A stretch of DNA of 64,000 bases from Alphaproteobacteria bacterium (GCA_016783965.1 JADHVO010000002.1:310001-374000), one strand, 5' to 3'. Counted from the first letter of the stretch, positions 30,124-42,201 are shown. Notes: generated by a model not told the origin, from the letters alone. Numbers and translations: made by a program.

Positions 30124-30243
30124 ATGAGCCGGATAGATCGCTTTTGGTTCGGCGTCGGCCTCGCGACCTGCGTCGTAATCGGCCTGCTCTTCGTGGGCTT
30201 TGTACTCGCCGTGCAGTCTGTGCCCCACGATTCTTGGCCCTAG
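30124..30243 (+). CDS. Possible 39-residue single-helix protein
   Basis: The frame from the ATG at 30124 reads MSRIDRFWFGVGLATCVVIG, then a hydrophobic stretch, and ends PHDSWP. One strong membrane helix (7-30) is the only feature. It ends exactly where the convergent methyltransferase gene ends. There is no clear ribosome-binding site, so the call is tentative. Confidence 0.35.
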   Translation: MSRIDRFWFGVGLATCVVIGLLFVGFVLAVQSVPHDSWP

Positions 30244-30900
30244 CTACCGCTTCACCGCGAGCATCACGCCGTCGCCGACCGTCGCCAGCGCCATGTCCAC
30301 GCGGCCGTCGGTCTGGATCTTGGCGTTCAGCGCCCGCAGCGCGCTCGTCTGCTCGTCGGTCTCTTTCGGATCCGCGACCGCGCCGCTCCACAGCATGTTG
30401 TCCAGCGCCACGCAGCCGCCCGGCCGCAGAAGCTTCAGCACACGCTCGTAGTAACCGTCGTAGTTCGGCTTGTCCGCATCGATGAACGCGAGGTCGATCG
30501 GCCCCTCACCGTTGGCGATCATCCTGTCGAGCGCCTCCAGCCCCGGCCCCAGCCGCAGGTCGATCTTCTTGTCGACGCCCGCGTCCTTCCAGTAGAGGCG
30601 CGCCTTGTCGGTGAACTCCTTGCTTACGTCCAGGCACACCAGCTTGCCGTCCGGCGGCATCGCCAGCGCCACGCTCAGCGCGCTGTAGCCGGTGAACGTG
30701 CCGATCTCGACGTACTTCTTCGCGTTTGTGAGTTTCGCCAGCACCTGAAGGAACGCGCCCTGCTCCGGCGCGATCTGCATCATCGCCATCGGCATCTTCG
30801 CCGTCTCTTCGCGGCACTTGACCTGCGCCGCCGTCTCGCGCGCGCCGGTTTTCGTCAGATACGCCATCAGCGCATCCGTCGCCTTCACAAATCGTCCCAT
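30244..30900 (-). CDS. Class I SAM-dependent O-methyltransferase (caffeoyl-CoA type)
   Basis: 218 residues. Motif I is VEIGTFTGYSALSVALA, the DVSKEF block follows, and FIDADKPNYDGYYERVLKLLRPGGCVALDNMLWSG contains the metal-binding aspartates of the cation-dependent O-methyltransferases. It probably methylates a catechol-type hydroxyl. GAGGGG lies before the ATG at 30900. The gene ends tail to tail with the small gene at 30124. Confidence 0.92.
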   Translation of the reverse strand: MGRFVKATDALMAYLTKTGARETAAQVKCREETAKMPMAMMQIAPEQGAFLQVLAKLTNAKKYVEIGTFTGYSALSVALAMPPDGKLVCLDVSKEFTDKARLYWKDAGVDKKIDLRLGPGLEALDRMIANGEGPIDLAFIDADKPNYDGYYERVLKLLRPGGCVALDNMLWSGAVADPKETDEQTSALRALNAKIQTDGRVDMALATVGDGVMLAVKR

Positions 30901-30923
30901 GAAATCCCCTCTATTGAAATCCG

Positions 30924-31280
30924 CTAACGATCCCGGTTCGTAAGCTTGCGGATGTTCGCAGCCATCTGCCCGAACAGCCCGCCGATCGCGCCGACGACAA
31001 TGGTCAGCGCCGTGCCGAACGGAAGCACGATCAGCGCCACATGGCCAAGGATATTCGCGACGCTGATGCCGATGATACCGCTGGTGCCACCCGCGATCGC
31101 GCCCCCAAGCGCGCCGCGCGCATAGCCCTGCGCGAAATCGCGCGCATAGAACAAGCCCGCCAGCCCGGCGATCATCATGCATCCGAACGCATAAAAGTGC
31201 GCGCGGAACCAGGGAATGTAATTCCCGATCACGACCATGGTGATCTGCATCGCGATGCCGATCACCGCCGCGCGCTGCAC
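30924..31280 (-). CDS. Hypothetical membrane protein
   Basis: 118 residues from GTG at 31280, with about four hydrophobic segments. The last two, GTSGIIGISVANILGHVALIVLPFG and LTIVVGAIGGLFGQMAANI, are glycine-rich. No family is recognised. The frame stays open for 24 codons upstream of the GTG to a TAG at 31355-31353, in which no ATG, GTG or TTG occurs, so the start may be truncated or unusual. Confidence 0.55.
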   Translation of the reverse strand: MQRAAVIGIAMQITMVVIGNYIPWFRAHFYAFGCMMIAGLAGLFYARDFAQGYARGALGGAIAGGTSGIIGISVANILGHVALIVLPFGTALTIVVGAIGGLFGQMAANIRKLTNRDR

Positions 31281-31428
31281 CAGCTTGCCGTCAAAGGCGG
31301 ATGTTTGGCTTTGTATCGGCCCGCTCCGCTGTGGATTCCAATCGTAACGATCCTAGCCGCCAATCGTGGCCAATCAACGGCGCCGCCGTTCACGGATTCT
31401 CGCGCAAGGCACAGGAACTTCGGCCAGA

Positions 31429-31971
31429 TTACTTTCTGGCAAAGTTCTTTGCGAGCGTCGCGAGGTATTCCGCGTTGCCGCCGCGCAGATGGGCGTAAAG
31501 CTCGTCGAACTTCGCACCATCGCCAAAGCCGATCACGGTTTCGGTGACCCTCGTGCCGGTGCCATCGGGCTCAAACGACAGCATGGTGCGCACGGCGCCG
31601 AATGCGCCCGCGTCGAACGGTCCCGGACCGGGCGGCAGGTACTCGTTCTGGAAGATCAGCAGCTTTGCCGGCAGCCAGACAAGAATGCGGTGCCGCACGT
31701 TGTGCGGATCGCCTGCCTTGCCGTTCGGCGCGAAGGCGAACTCGATACTGCCGCCATTGCCCGGCGTGATGTGCGCCCACGGCGCCGCCCACTTCATGAA
31801 GCCCGCATCGGTCGTGAACGCGGCCCAGACATCGTCTGGCGATGCGCCGACCACAGTGCTCTCCGAAAGCACCCGCGCCCCGTTTGCGTCCTTGAAGGAA
31901 ACGTCCCTTACTTCGGCAAGCGCCGGCGTCGCACATAACGCCATCGCCGCCGCCAATCCGAACCACTTCAT
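31429..31971 (-). CDS. Secreted SRPBCC (START-like) domain protein
   Basis: 180 residues with an N-terminal signal peptide (MKWFGLAAAMALCATPALA, 1-19). The rest is a ligand-binding helix-grip fold: VVGASPDDVWAAFTTDAGFMKWAAPWA, ILVWLPAKLLIFQNEY, TMLSFEPDGTGTRVTETVIGFGDGAKFDELY. It resembles AHSA1/polyketide-cyclase-like proteins. The ATG at 31971 overlaps the stop of the TetR gene (ATGA), so the regulator and this protein form one unit. Confidence 0.85.
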   Translation of the reverse strand: MKWFGLAAAMALCATPALAEVRDVSFKDANGARVLSESTVVGASPDDVWAAFTTDAGFMKWAAPWAHITPGNGGSIEFAFAPNGKAGDPHNVRHRILVWLPAKLLIFQNEYLPPGPGPFDAGAFGAVRTMLSFEPDGTGTRVTETVIGFGDGAKFDELYAHLRGGNAEYLATLAKNFARK

Positions 31972-32567
31972 GGCTTCCCCTCTGCTTCTTTTTCCAGCCG
32001 AGTGACGTAGTCGCGCAGCATCGCCACCGAACGGTCGAATGCCGCCAATGAGCGATGCGTGCGCGACTGCATCACCCCGCCCTCCATCGTCGTGAGCGTG
32101 AAGATCGCAAGTCCATGCCGGTCCAGATCGCGCGGCAATCGCGCACCGGCCTCCACGAAGCACGCCTCGATCGCCGCAACCCAGCCGTCGAAGTTCACCG
32201 CGATCAGCGCGCGCACCGGCGGGTCGGGTTCGTGCAGCTCCAGCGCCAGGTTGCCGATCGGGCAGCCATAGACGCACTCACTCATCTCCAGCGCGGCGCG
32301 GTAGCGTCCCAGCAGCGCGAACACCTTCTCGATCGGATCGGCGACGCCTTCCCAGGCTGGCGCCAGCAACATCGGCTGGATCCCGTCGCGATACAGGCGC
32401 AGCACCTCCAGCAGCAGGTCCTGCTTGGTTGGATAGAAATGATAGAGGCTGCCCGAGTTGGCGCTTGCGGCCTTCAGGATGTCGGCCACGGAGGTAGACT
32501 CGTATCCCTTCTCGGCGAACAGCCGCATCGCAGTCATTGCCAGTCGGGTCCTGGTGTCCTCCGCCAT
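31968..32567 (-). CDS. TetR-family transcriptional regulator
   Basis: 199 residues. The HTH region reads TRTRLAMTAMRLFAEKGYESTSVADILKAASANSGSLYHFYPTKQDLL, with the typical LYHFYPTK recognition helix end. The ligand domain is of the TetR_C type with ECVYGCPIGN. It starts with ATG at 32567, 10 bases from a perfect palindrome (32577-32598), which suggests autoregulation. The downstream gene encodes a START-like protein, which could be the ligand-handling partner. Confidence 0.93.
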   Translation of the reverse strand: MAEDTRTRLAMTAMRLFAEKGYESTSVADILKAASANSGSLYHFYPTKQDLLLEVLRLYRDGIQPMLLAPAWEGVADPIEKVFALLGRYRAALEMSECVYGCPIGNLALELHEPDPPVRALIAVNFDGWVAAIEACFVEAGARLPRDLDRHGLAIFTLTTMEGGVMQSRTHRSLAAFDRSVAMLRDYVTRLEKEAEGKP

Positions 32568-32576
32568 GTCTCCACT

Positions 32577-32598
32577 CTTGATTGAACGTTCAATCAAG
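32577..32598. promoter_or_regulatory. 22-bp perfect palindrome, likely TetR operator
   Basis: The inner 20 bases read TTGATTGAACGTTCAATCAA and the flanking C and G extend the symmetry to 22. It lies 10 bases upstream of the TetR start codon, and its A/T-rich core contrasts with the surrounding sequence. No gene on the other side starts before 32701. Confidence 0.8.
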
Positions 32599-32700
32599 TC
32601 AACTGCGCGTGTTGGGGATGAACCATCATTAAGCGGCCGCAAACTTGCGGCAGGGTCGGCCTTTCTCTAAGCCAACCCCAGGTTTCTACTTCCGGGCGTA

Positions 32701-33660
32701 ATGATCGAAATAGAAGGACTGACCAAGCGCTTCGGCCCCTATACGGCGGTTTCCAACCTGACGCTGACGGTCAACAAAGGCGAAGTTCTGGGCTTTCTAG
32801 GCCCGAACGGCGCCGGCAAATCCACCACCATGAAGATGGTGACAGGCTACCTGGCGGCGACCGCCGGCCGGGTGCGGGTCTGCGGCCATGATGTCGAGAC
32901 CGACGAGCTCGCCGCCCAGGCTGCCATCGGTTATCTGCCCGAGGGCGCGCCGGCCTATGGCGACATGACGGCTCGCCTGTTCCTGGAGTTCATCGCCCGC
33001 GTCCGCGGTTTCGGCGGCGCCGACGCCAAGGCCCGCGTTGCGGCTGCGGTGGAAAAGACCGAACTGGAAGGCGTCCTCGACCAGCCGATCGAGACGCTGT
33101 CGAAGGGTTTCAAGCGCCGCGTCGGCCTGGCGCAGGCGATCCTGCACGATCCGCCGGTGCTTATCATGGACGAGCCGACCGACGGGCTCGATCCGAACCA
33201 GAAATTCGCCGTGCGCAACCTGATCCGCGGCATGGCGAAAGAGAAAGCGATCATCATCTCCACCCATCTGCTGGAGGAGGTGGACGCTATCTGCACCCGC
33301 GCCGTCATCATCGACTGCGGCCAGATCGTCGCCGACGGCACGCCGGCCGAACTGCTCGCCCGCTCGCGCTACCACAACGCCGTCACCATCGTGCTGCCCG
33401 CCACCATGCAGGCCGGCGCACTGATGAAGATCAAGAACCTCGCCAGCGTTGCCACCACCGACATCGCGATTGCCGGCGACATCGTCACCATCACTGCCTT
33501 TCCGCGCAAGAATGCGCTCCCCATCGAGGACATCAGCGCGCTGGCCGTGCGCGAGCAGTGGGACGTCAAAGAGCTTCACGCCGAAGCCGGCCGTCTCGAC
33601 GAGGTCTTCCGCGCGATCACCACGCACGATGCGGCGCGCACGAAAGCATCCGCCGCATGA
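32701..33660 (+). CDS. GldA-like ABC transporter ATP-binding protein
   Basis: 319 residues. Walker A GPNGAGKS is at 34-41, the signature LSKGFKRRVGLAQAILHDP and Walker B VLIMDEPTDGLDPNQK follow. The last 90 residues form a C-terminal extension of the type seen in ABC-2 ATPases with GldA-like partners. It precedes GldF-like and GldG-like genes with a 4-base overlap, in the order of the gliding-motility-like or polysaccharide-type ABC-2 systems, although gliding itself is not implied here. Confidence 0.92.
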   Translation: MIEIEGLTKRFGPYTAVSNLTLTVNKGEVLGFLGPNGAGKSTTMKMVTGYLAATAGRVRVCGHDVETDELAAQAAIGYLPEGAPAYGDMTARLFLEFIARVRGFGGADAKARVAAAVEKTELEGVLDQPIETLSKGFKRRVGLAQAILHDPPVLIMDEPTDGLDPNQKFAVRNLIRGMAKEKAIIISTHLLEEVDAICTRAVIIDCGQIVADGTPAELLARSRYHNAVTIVLPATMQAGALMKIKNLASVATTDIAIAGDIVTITAFPRKNALPIEDISALAVREQWDVKELHAEAGRLDEVFRAITTHDAARTKASAA

Positions 33661-34394
33661 AGCACATCTGGCCGATTTTCCGGCGCGAGTTCGCCGCGTA
33701 CTTCGCGACGCCCCTCGCCTACGTGTTCATCGTGATCTTCCTGTTCGCCATGGGCGCGTTCACCTTCTATGTGGGCCATTTCTACGACAACAGCATCGCC
33801 GACCTGTCGGTTTTCTTCGGCTTCCACCCCTGGCTCTACCTCTTCCTCGTGCCCGCGATCTCGATGCGGCTGTGGGCGGAGGAGCGCCGCACTGGCACGA
33901 TGGAGCTTCTGCTCACCCTGCCCGTGCCGCTTTGGGCGACGGTGACCGGCAAGTATCTTGCGGCCTGGGCGTTTATCGCGGTGGCACTGGCGCTCACCTT
34001 TCCGATCTGGATCACGGTCAACTACCTCGGCAATCCCGACAACGGCGTAATCGTTGCCTCCTATGTCGGCAGCCTGCTGATGGCAGGCGCCTATCTCGCC
34101 ATCGGCGCCTGCATCTCAGCCACCACCAACAACCAGGTTATCGCCTTCGTCGTCACGGTCGTCGTGTGCTTCCTGTTCTGCGTCTCCGGCGCGCCGCTCG
34201 TGCTGGATTTCTTCCGCGCCTGGGCGCCGCTCGCACTTATCAATGCGATCTCGTCCTTCAGCTTCCTGACGCACTTCCAGGCCATCAGCCAGGGCGTCAT
34301 CGACCTGCGCGACCTGATCTTCTTCTTCTCGCTGATCGCGCTTTTCCTGACCGCAAACGTCGTTGTGGTCGACCTCAAGAAGAGCGTTGGCTGA
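33657..34394 (+). CDS. GldF-like ABC-2 permease
   Basis: 245 residues with six membrane helices. The N-terminus MKHIWPIFRREFAAYFATPLAYVFIVIF is the classic GldF/NosY start, and MRLWAEERRTGTMELLLTLPV is the ABC-2 coupling block. It overlaps the ATPase gene by 4 bases (ATGA). The next gene, which encodes the periplasmic partner, starts 4 bases after the stop. Confidence 0.92.
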   Translation: MKHIWPIFRREFAAYFATPLAYVFIVIFLFAMGAFTFYVGHFYDNSIADLSVFFGFHPWLYLFLVPAISMRLWAEERRTGTMELLLTLPVPLWATVTGKYLAAWAFIAVALALTFPIWITVNYLGNPDNGVIVASYVGSLLMAGAYLAIGACISATTNNQVIAFVVTVVVCFLFCVSGAPLVLDFFRAWAPLALINAISSFSFLTHFQAISQGVIDLRDLIFFFSLIALFLTANVVVVDLKKSVG

Positions 34395-34398
34395 TCCG

Positions 34399-36318
34399 AT
34401 GGCACCGCTCTCCCGCCGCACCTATGCCGTCGCCGCGTTGGTCCTCGCCGCGATCGGCTTTGTCTGCCTCAATATCGTCGCAAGCGCCTGGATCACCACC
34501 GCCCAGATCGACCTGACCGAGAACGGCCAGTTCACGCTCGCCGACGGCACGCGCAACATCATCGCCAAGATCCCCGAACCCATTACGCTCAAGTTCTACT
34601 TCTCCAAGAAGATCGCGGCTGACTACGCCCAGACTCGCGCCTACGCCGACCGCGTGCACGACCTGCTCCAGGAATATGCCGCGCTCAGTCACGGCAGGAT
34701 CGTCCTTCAGGAGATCGACCCCGAGCCCTTCACGCCGGAAGAGGACGAGGCGACCGGCGCCGGCCTGACCGGCGCGCCAACCGACGCGGGCGAGACCGTC
34801 TATTTCGGCCTAGTCGGCACCAACCGTATCGACGGCAAGGAGGTCATCCCCTACTTCACGTCGGAGCGCGAGCCGTTCCTCGAATTCGATCTCTCGACGC
34901 TCATCTACCATCTGTCACAGCCGGAGAAGCCGGTGCTCGGCATCGTCTCCGGCCTTCCGCTCGCGGGCGGCGGTGGCGGCATGGCTGCCATGCTGGGCGG
35001 CGGCGGTGCGCAACCCTACGCCATCTACACCGAGCTCCAGCAGACCTACACGACCCAGATGATCGAGCCCTCGGCCAACGCCATCCCAGCCAACGTCTCC
35101 GTGCTGATGGTCGTGCACCCGTCCTCGTTCAGCGCCGCGATGCTCTACGCCATCGACCAGTTCGTGCTGAAAGGCGGCCATGCGCTGGTGTTCGTCGATC
35201 CCGATTCCGAGCTGTCGATGGGCGGCGGCATGGGCGATGGCGGTAATCCGCAATCCGACCTGCCGCAGCTCTTCCACGCCTGGGGCATCGGCTACGCGCC
35301 AGGCAAGGTGATCGCCGACGCCAAGCTGGCGCAGCGCGTGCAGGTATCATCCGATCCGCGCAATCCGGTAGCGACTTACCCGATCTGGCTACACGTCACC
35401 CAGGACCAGTTCGACCGCAAGGACCTCGTCACCGCGAACCTCCAGGCGATCAACCTCGCCAGCGCCGGCGCGCTCCAGGGCCTTCGCGGCGCCAGCACCA
35501 GCTTCATCCCGCTGGTCAAATCTTCCGACGAAGCCTCACTGCTCGACACGGAGTCGGTGCGCTTCAATCCAAGGCCGCAGGATCTGCTCGGCATGATCCG
35601 CCCGACGGGCACGCAATTCGTAATCGCCGCGCGGGTGTCGGGTCCCGCGAAGACCGCGTACGAGAACGGCCCGCCCGCGCCCATGACCACCGCCGGGCAA
35701 CCGCCGCCGCCGAAGCTGCCGCCGCAGGTCAAGCAGTCCATCGGCCCGATCAACGTGATCGTCATGGCCGACACCGACATCTTCGACGACCGTTTCTGGG
35801 TGCGCGTCGAGAACGTCTACGGCAAGCAGGTCGCCACGCCCTTCGCCGACAACGGCGCCTTCGTCCTGAACGCGATCGAGAACCTGATGGGCTCGTCCGA
35901 CCTCATCAGCCTGCGCACCCGCGCCACCAATGACCGCCCCTTTACGGTCGTGAAGGAGATGCAGGCCGCCGCCCAGGCGGACTTCCAGGCCGAAGCCGAG
36001 GCGCTCCAGGCCCGTATGACCGCCGTGCAGCAGCGCCTGCACGAACTGGAACAGGGCGGCGGTGCGGGCGCGGGCAAAACCAGCGCCGGTCTTACCGACG
36101 CGCAGCAGGCCGAGATCGACCGCTTCAAGAAGGAACTGCTCGAAACCCGCCGGCAGCTCCGCGACGTGCAGCACCGCCTGCGCTCAGACGTCGATACGCT
36201 GGGCGACATTCTGGCCTTCCTGAACATCGCCCTGGTGCCGCTGCTGGTCGCAGGGTTCGCGCTGACGCTCGCCTGGCTGCGGCGGCGCCGCCGCGCCCGC
36301 GCGCTGGCGACGGCTTGA
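34399..36318 (+). CDS. GldG-like ABC-type auxiliary protein
   Basis: 639 residues: membrane helix 9-34, a long periplasmic domain (GldG/IFT52-like; VSVLMVVHPSSFSAAMLYAIDQFVLKGGHALVFVDPDSEL), then a coiled coil (about 530-600: EAEALQARMTAVQQRLHELEQ and EIDRFKKELLETRRQLRDVQH) and a C-terminal helix followed by RRRRRA. The glycine-rich stretch at about 194-206 (GGGGGMAAMLGGGGA) is a disordered loop. It acts with the permease; cargo unknown. GldG proteins bind sugar- or lipid-like ligands in other systems by analogy only. Confidence 0.9.
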   Translation: MAPLSRRTYAVAALVLAAIGFVCLNIVASAWITTAQIDLTENGQFTLADGTRNIIAKIPEPITLKFYFSKKIAADYAQTRAYADRVHDLLQEYAALSHGRIVLQEIDPEPFTPEEDEATGAGLTGAPTDAGETVYFGLVGTNRIDGKEVIPYFTSEREPFLEFDLSTLIYHLSQPEKPVLGIVSGLPLAGGGGGMAAMLGGGGAQPYAIYTELQQTYTTQMIEPSANAIPANVSVLMVVHPSSFSAAMLYAIDQFVLKGGHALVFVDPDSELSMGGGMGDGGNPQSDLPQLFHAWGIGYAPGKVIADAKLAQRVQVSSDPRNPVATYPIWLHVTQDQFDRKDLVTANLQAINLASAGALQGLRGASTSFIPLVKSSDEASLLDTESVRFNPRPQDLLGMIRPTGTQFVIAARVSGPAKTAYENGPPAPMTTAGQPPPPKLPPQVKQSIGPINVIVMADTDIFDDRFWVRVENVYGKQVATPFADNGAFVLNAIENLMGSSDLISLRTRATNDRPFTVVKEMQAAAQADFQAEAEALQARMTAVQQRLHELEQGGGAGAGKTSAGLTDAQQAEIDRFKKELLETRRQLRDVQHRLRSDVDTLGDILAFLNIALVPLLVAGFALTLAWLRRRRRARALATA

Positions 36319-36328
36319 GGAGGATGCG

Positions 36329-37423
36329 ATGAACGCCTTCCTCGCCGATCCCCGCCGCCGCACTCTCGCAGTGCTTTCCGCTGCCGCGCTGGTCACGCTC
36401 CTCCTTGCGATCGCCGTCGTCTGGCAGCAGAGCAGCGGCAGCGACTCCGCGCCCGCCCGCACCGAGTTTTTCCCCGGCTTCGCGCACGAAGTCCGCCACG
36501 CGGCCCATATCCACGTGGTGTCCAAATCGGACTCCTTCGACGTCGTGTTCGTGCCGGAAAAGGGATGGGTTGTGCCCCAACGCGGCAACTATCCCGCCTC
36601 CTTCGACCTGGTTCAGCGCACCCTGGTGGGGCTCGCGGCGCTTCAGACCATCGAGCCCAAGACCGCGCGGCCGGAGTGGTTCCATTTCGTCGATCTCGAC
36701 ACGCCGCCCAAGGGCAACGGCGTCCTGATCGCTATCGCCGACGACAAGGGCAAGGAACTGGCGTCGCTGATCGCAGGGAAAAGCGAGGACATCGGCGATC
36801 CGACCGGCGCCACCGGTCTCTTCGTGCGCCGCCCCAACGAGGAGCAGAGTTGGCTCACCCGCTCGGTGCTCGACCCGCGTCCCGCGCTCGCAGACTGGCT
36901 GGACAAGACCGTGCTCGACATCGACCGCTCGCGCATCCGCGCCGTCGACGTGACGCCCGCGAACAACGCGCCGGTCTATTCCGTCCAGCGCATGGACCCG
37001 AGCAAGCCTGATTTCACCTTCACATCGCTGCCGCCGGGCAAGACTGCCTCCGATCCCACCATTCCCGACGGCGTCGCCGCGGACATCACCGGTTTCGGCT
37101 TCGACGATGTGCAGCCCGCGTCGAACCTCGACTTCAGCGGCAGCAACGTCGCTCACGTCACCACGCTCACCTTCGACGGGGTCAAGGTAACCGTGAATGT
37201 GCTGAGATCCGGCGCCGACTACTGGGCGACGATCCAGGCCGACACCGATCCGACCAAGCCGGACGCGGCAAAAGAAGTGAGCTCGATCAATGCGCACGCC
37301 GCCGGATGGGCGTATAAACTGCCTGCCTTCAAGGGCCAGCTTTTCATGACCACGCTCGACGACCTGCTCAAGCCGCCGCCGGCGCCGCCCGCAACGCCGG
37401 GCGTACCGCCGCAGCAGCCGTGA
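36329..37423 (+). CDS. DUF4340 domain protein of the GldG-type operon
   Basis: 364 residues. A single N-terminal membrane helix (14-31, VLSAAALVTLLLAIAVVW) leads to the DUF4340 beta-rich region with FFPGFAHEVRHAAHIHVVSK and YSVQRMDPSKPDFTF. In known clusters DUF4340 proteins follow GldG-like proteins, probably as a periplasmic partner. A proline-rich tail (PPAPPATPGVPPQQP) ends it. It starts 10 bases after the GldG gene, so the four genes form one operon. Confidence 0.88.
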   Translation: MNAFLADPRRRTLAVLSAAALVTLLLAIAVVWQQSSGSDSAPARTEFFPGFAHEVRHAAHIHVVSKSDSFDVVFVPEKGWVVPQRGNYPASFDLVQRTLVGLAALQTIEPKTARPEWFHFVDLDTPPKGNGVLIAIADDKGKELASLIAGKSEDIGDPTGATGLFVRRPNEEQSWLTRSVLDPRPALADWLDKTVLDIDRSRIRAVDVTPANNAPVYSVQRMDPSKPDFTFTSLPPGKTASDPTIPDGVAADITGFGFDDVQPASNLDFSGSNVAHVTTLTFDGVKVTVNVLRSGADYWATIQADTDPTKPDAAKEVSSINAHAAGWAYKLPAFKGQLFMTTLDDLLKPPPAPPATPGVPPQQP

Positions 37424-37449
37424 CCGTCGAACCTGGCATTCCACTGGCT

Positions 37450-37523
37450 TCCTCCCCCGCAGGGCGAAGCCCGTCGGCGGGGGAGGTGTCCGGAGCACCG
37501 TCAGGTGCGGAGGACGGAGGGGG
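37450..37523 (+). repeat. Dispersed GC-rich repeat, copy B
   Basis: CTCCCCCGCAGGGCGAAGC, then a GCGGGGGAG arm, AGCACCGTCAGGTGCGGAG and a terminal GGAGGGGGG. It is the plus-strand copy of the sequence at 1122-1200. Its G-rich end lies 6 bases before the TTG at 37531 and would serve as a ribosome-binding site for the Rieske gene. Confidence 0.75.
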
Positions 37524-37530
37524 GCCGTTC

Positions 37531-38556
37531 TTGCGCGATTGCTGGTACATGGCGTGCCTGTCGTCGAAGGTCGGCAAGGCGGGCCTTCGACGCGAACTGA
37601 TGCTGGGCGAGCCGGTTATGATCGGGCGCGGCCGCGACGGCAAGGTCTTCGCGCTGCGCGATATCTGCCCGCATCGCGGCGTACCGCTCTCCGCCGGCAG
37701 GGTGATGCCCGACAACTCGGTCGAGTGTCCGTATCACGGCTGGCGCTTCCGCAGCGACGGCCAATGCTCGCTTATTCCATCTCTTGTCGGCGGCGAGCAG
37801 ATCGAATCCGCCAAGATAAAGGTGCGCGCCTATCCGGTATGCGAGCAGGACGGCCTCATCTGGGTCTACATGCCCGCGCAGGGGCGCGAGACGGCGCCAC
37901 CGAAAAACGAACCGCCGCGCGTGCAGGTGCCGAACGCCGTGCCGCGCTGGCACGAAGCGCAGCTCTTCCAGTGCGCCATCGACCACGCCGTCATCGGCCT
38001 GATGGACCCCGCGCATGCCCCTTACGTGCACGGCCGCTGGTGGTGGCGCGTGAAGTTGAAGGACAAGGCCAAGAACTACGCTCCGCTTCCCACGGGTTTC
38101 GTGATGACGCGCCACAAGCCGAGCAAGCCGATGTACGGCCTCCTCGGCGCCGACGTCGCGACCGAGATCAGCTTCGAGCTCCCCTCGATCCGTTTCGAAA
38201 ACATCACGGGCACCGTGATGGGCCGCAAGATCGCCGTCGTCGGCCTCACCACCTGCACGCCGCGCGACGAGAACACCACCGAGGTCACTCAGGTGTTCTA
38301 CTGGCCGGCCTGGCTCGGCTTCATCAAGCCATTCTTCATGGCGCTCGGCCCCACCTTCCTCGGCGACGACCGCCGGATGGTCGAGCTCCAGAAGGAGGGT
38401 CTCAAGTTCAACCCGAACCTGATGCTGATCCAGGACTCCGACGTCCCCGCCATGTGGTACCACCGCCTCAAGAAAGCCTGGGCCGAATCCACCCGCACCG
38501 GCACACCGTTCGAAAACCCGATCAAGGGCGAACGAACGCTCAAGTGGCGGAGTTGA
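37531..38556 (+). CDS. Rieske 2Fe-2S aromatic-ring-hydroxylating-type oxygenase
   Basis: 341 residues from the TTG at 37531. The Rieske cluster ligands are C46-P-H48 and C66-P-Y-H69, spaced by 17 residues as in ring-hydroxylating dioxygenase alpha subunits. The mononuclear iron site is in DHAVIGLMDPAHAPYVH (151-167), with His162 and His167. The substrate is unknown; no beta subunit or reductase gene is next to it. A GTG at 37420 would add 37 residues, all encoded by the repeat at 37450, and so is unlikely to be the true start. Confidence 0.87.
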   Translation: MRDCWYMACLSSKVGKAGLRRELMLGEPVMIGRGRDGKVFALRDICPHRGVPLSAGRVMPDNSVECPYHGWRFRSDGQCSLIPSLVGGEQIESAKIKVRAYPVCEQDGLIWVYMPAQGRETAPPKNEPPRVQVPNAVPRWHEAQLFQCAIDHAVIGLMDPAHAPYVHGRWWWRVKLKDKAKNYAPLPTGFVMTRHKPSKPMYGLLGADVATEISFELPSIRFENITGTVMGRKIAVVGLTTCTPRDENTTEVTQVFYWPAWLGFIKPFFMALGPTFLGDDRRMVELQKEGLKFNPNLMLIQDSDVPAMWYHRLKKAWAESTRTGTPFENPIKGERTLKWRS

Positions 38557-38723
38557 ACCGCCCGCTTGCGCCAGTTGTGTGCGAAATACGGGCAGCGACC
38601 CTGCGGCACTCCTCCGGGGTTGCTCCGGGGGCGACTCCTCGCTAAACGGTCCCCTTAACCTGCACGTCAGCGGTCCGAACAGCGCATTCCCGCGCATGTC
38701 CGTTTGCGCGCGCGAAAGAACAG

Positions 38724-42104
<3,381 letters not shown>

Positions 42105-42136
42105 CAAGACCTTAAACCCAACACCGTCGCTTGGTA

Positions 42137-42177
42137 TCCGGCCTATCCGCTAAGGCGGCGCCGGACGGAGCGTTTTT
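42137..42177 (+). terminator. Terminator-like hairpin between carB and greA
   Basis: TCCGGC pairs with GCCGGA at 42160-42165, with an inner CCGC/GCGG stem, and GCGTTTTT follows. It may end carB transcription. The 5-base T run starts 7 bases after the stem, so it is a weak candidate. Confidence 0.5.
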
Positions 42178-42201
42178 GTCAATTTGCAGGACTGAAGTGC
42201 C

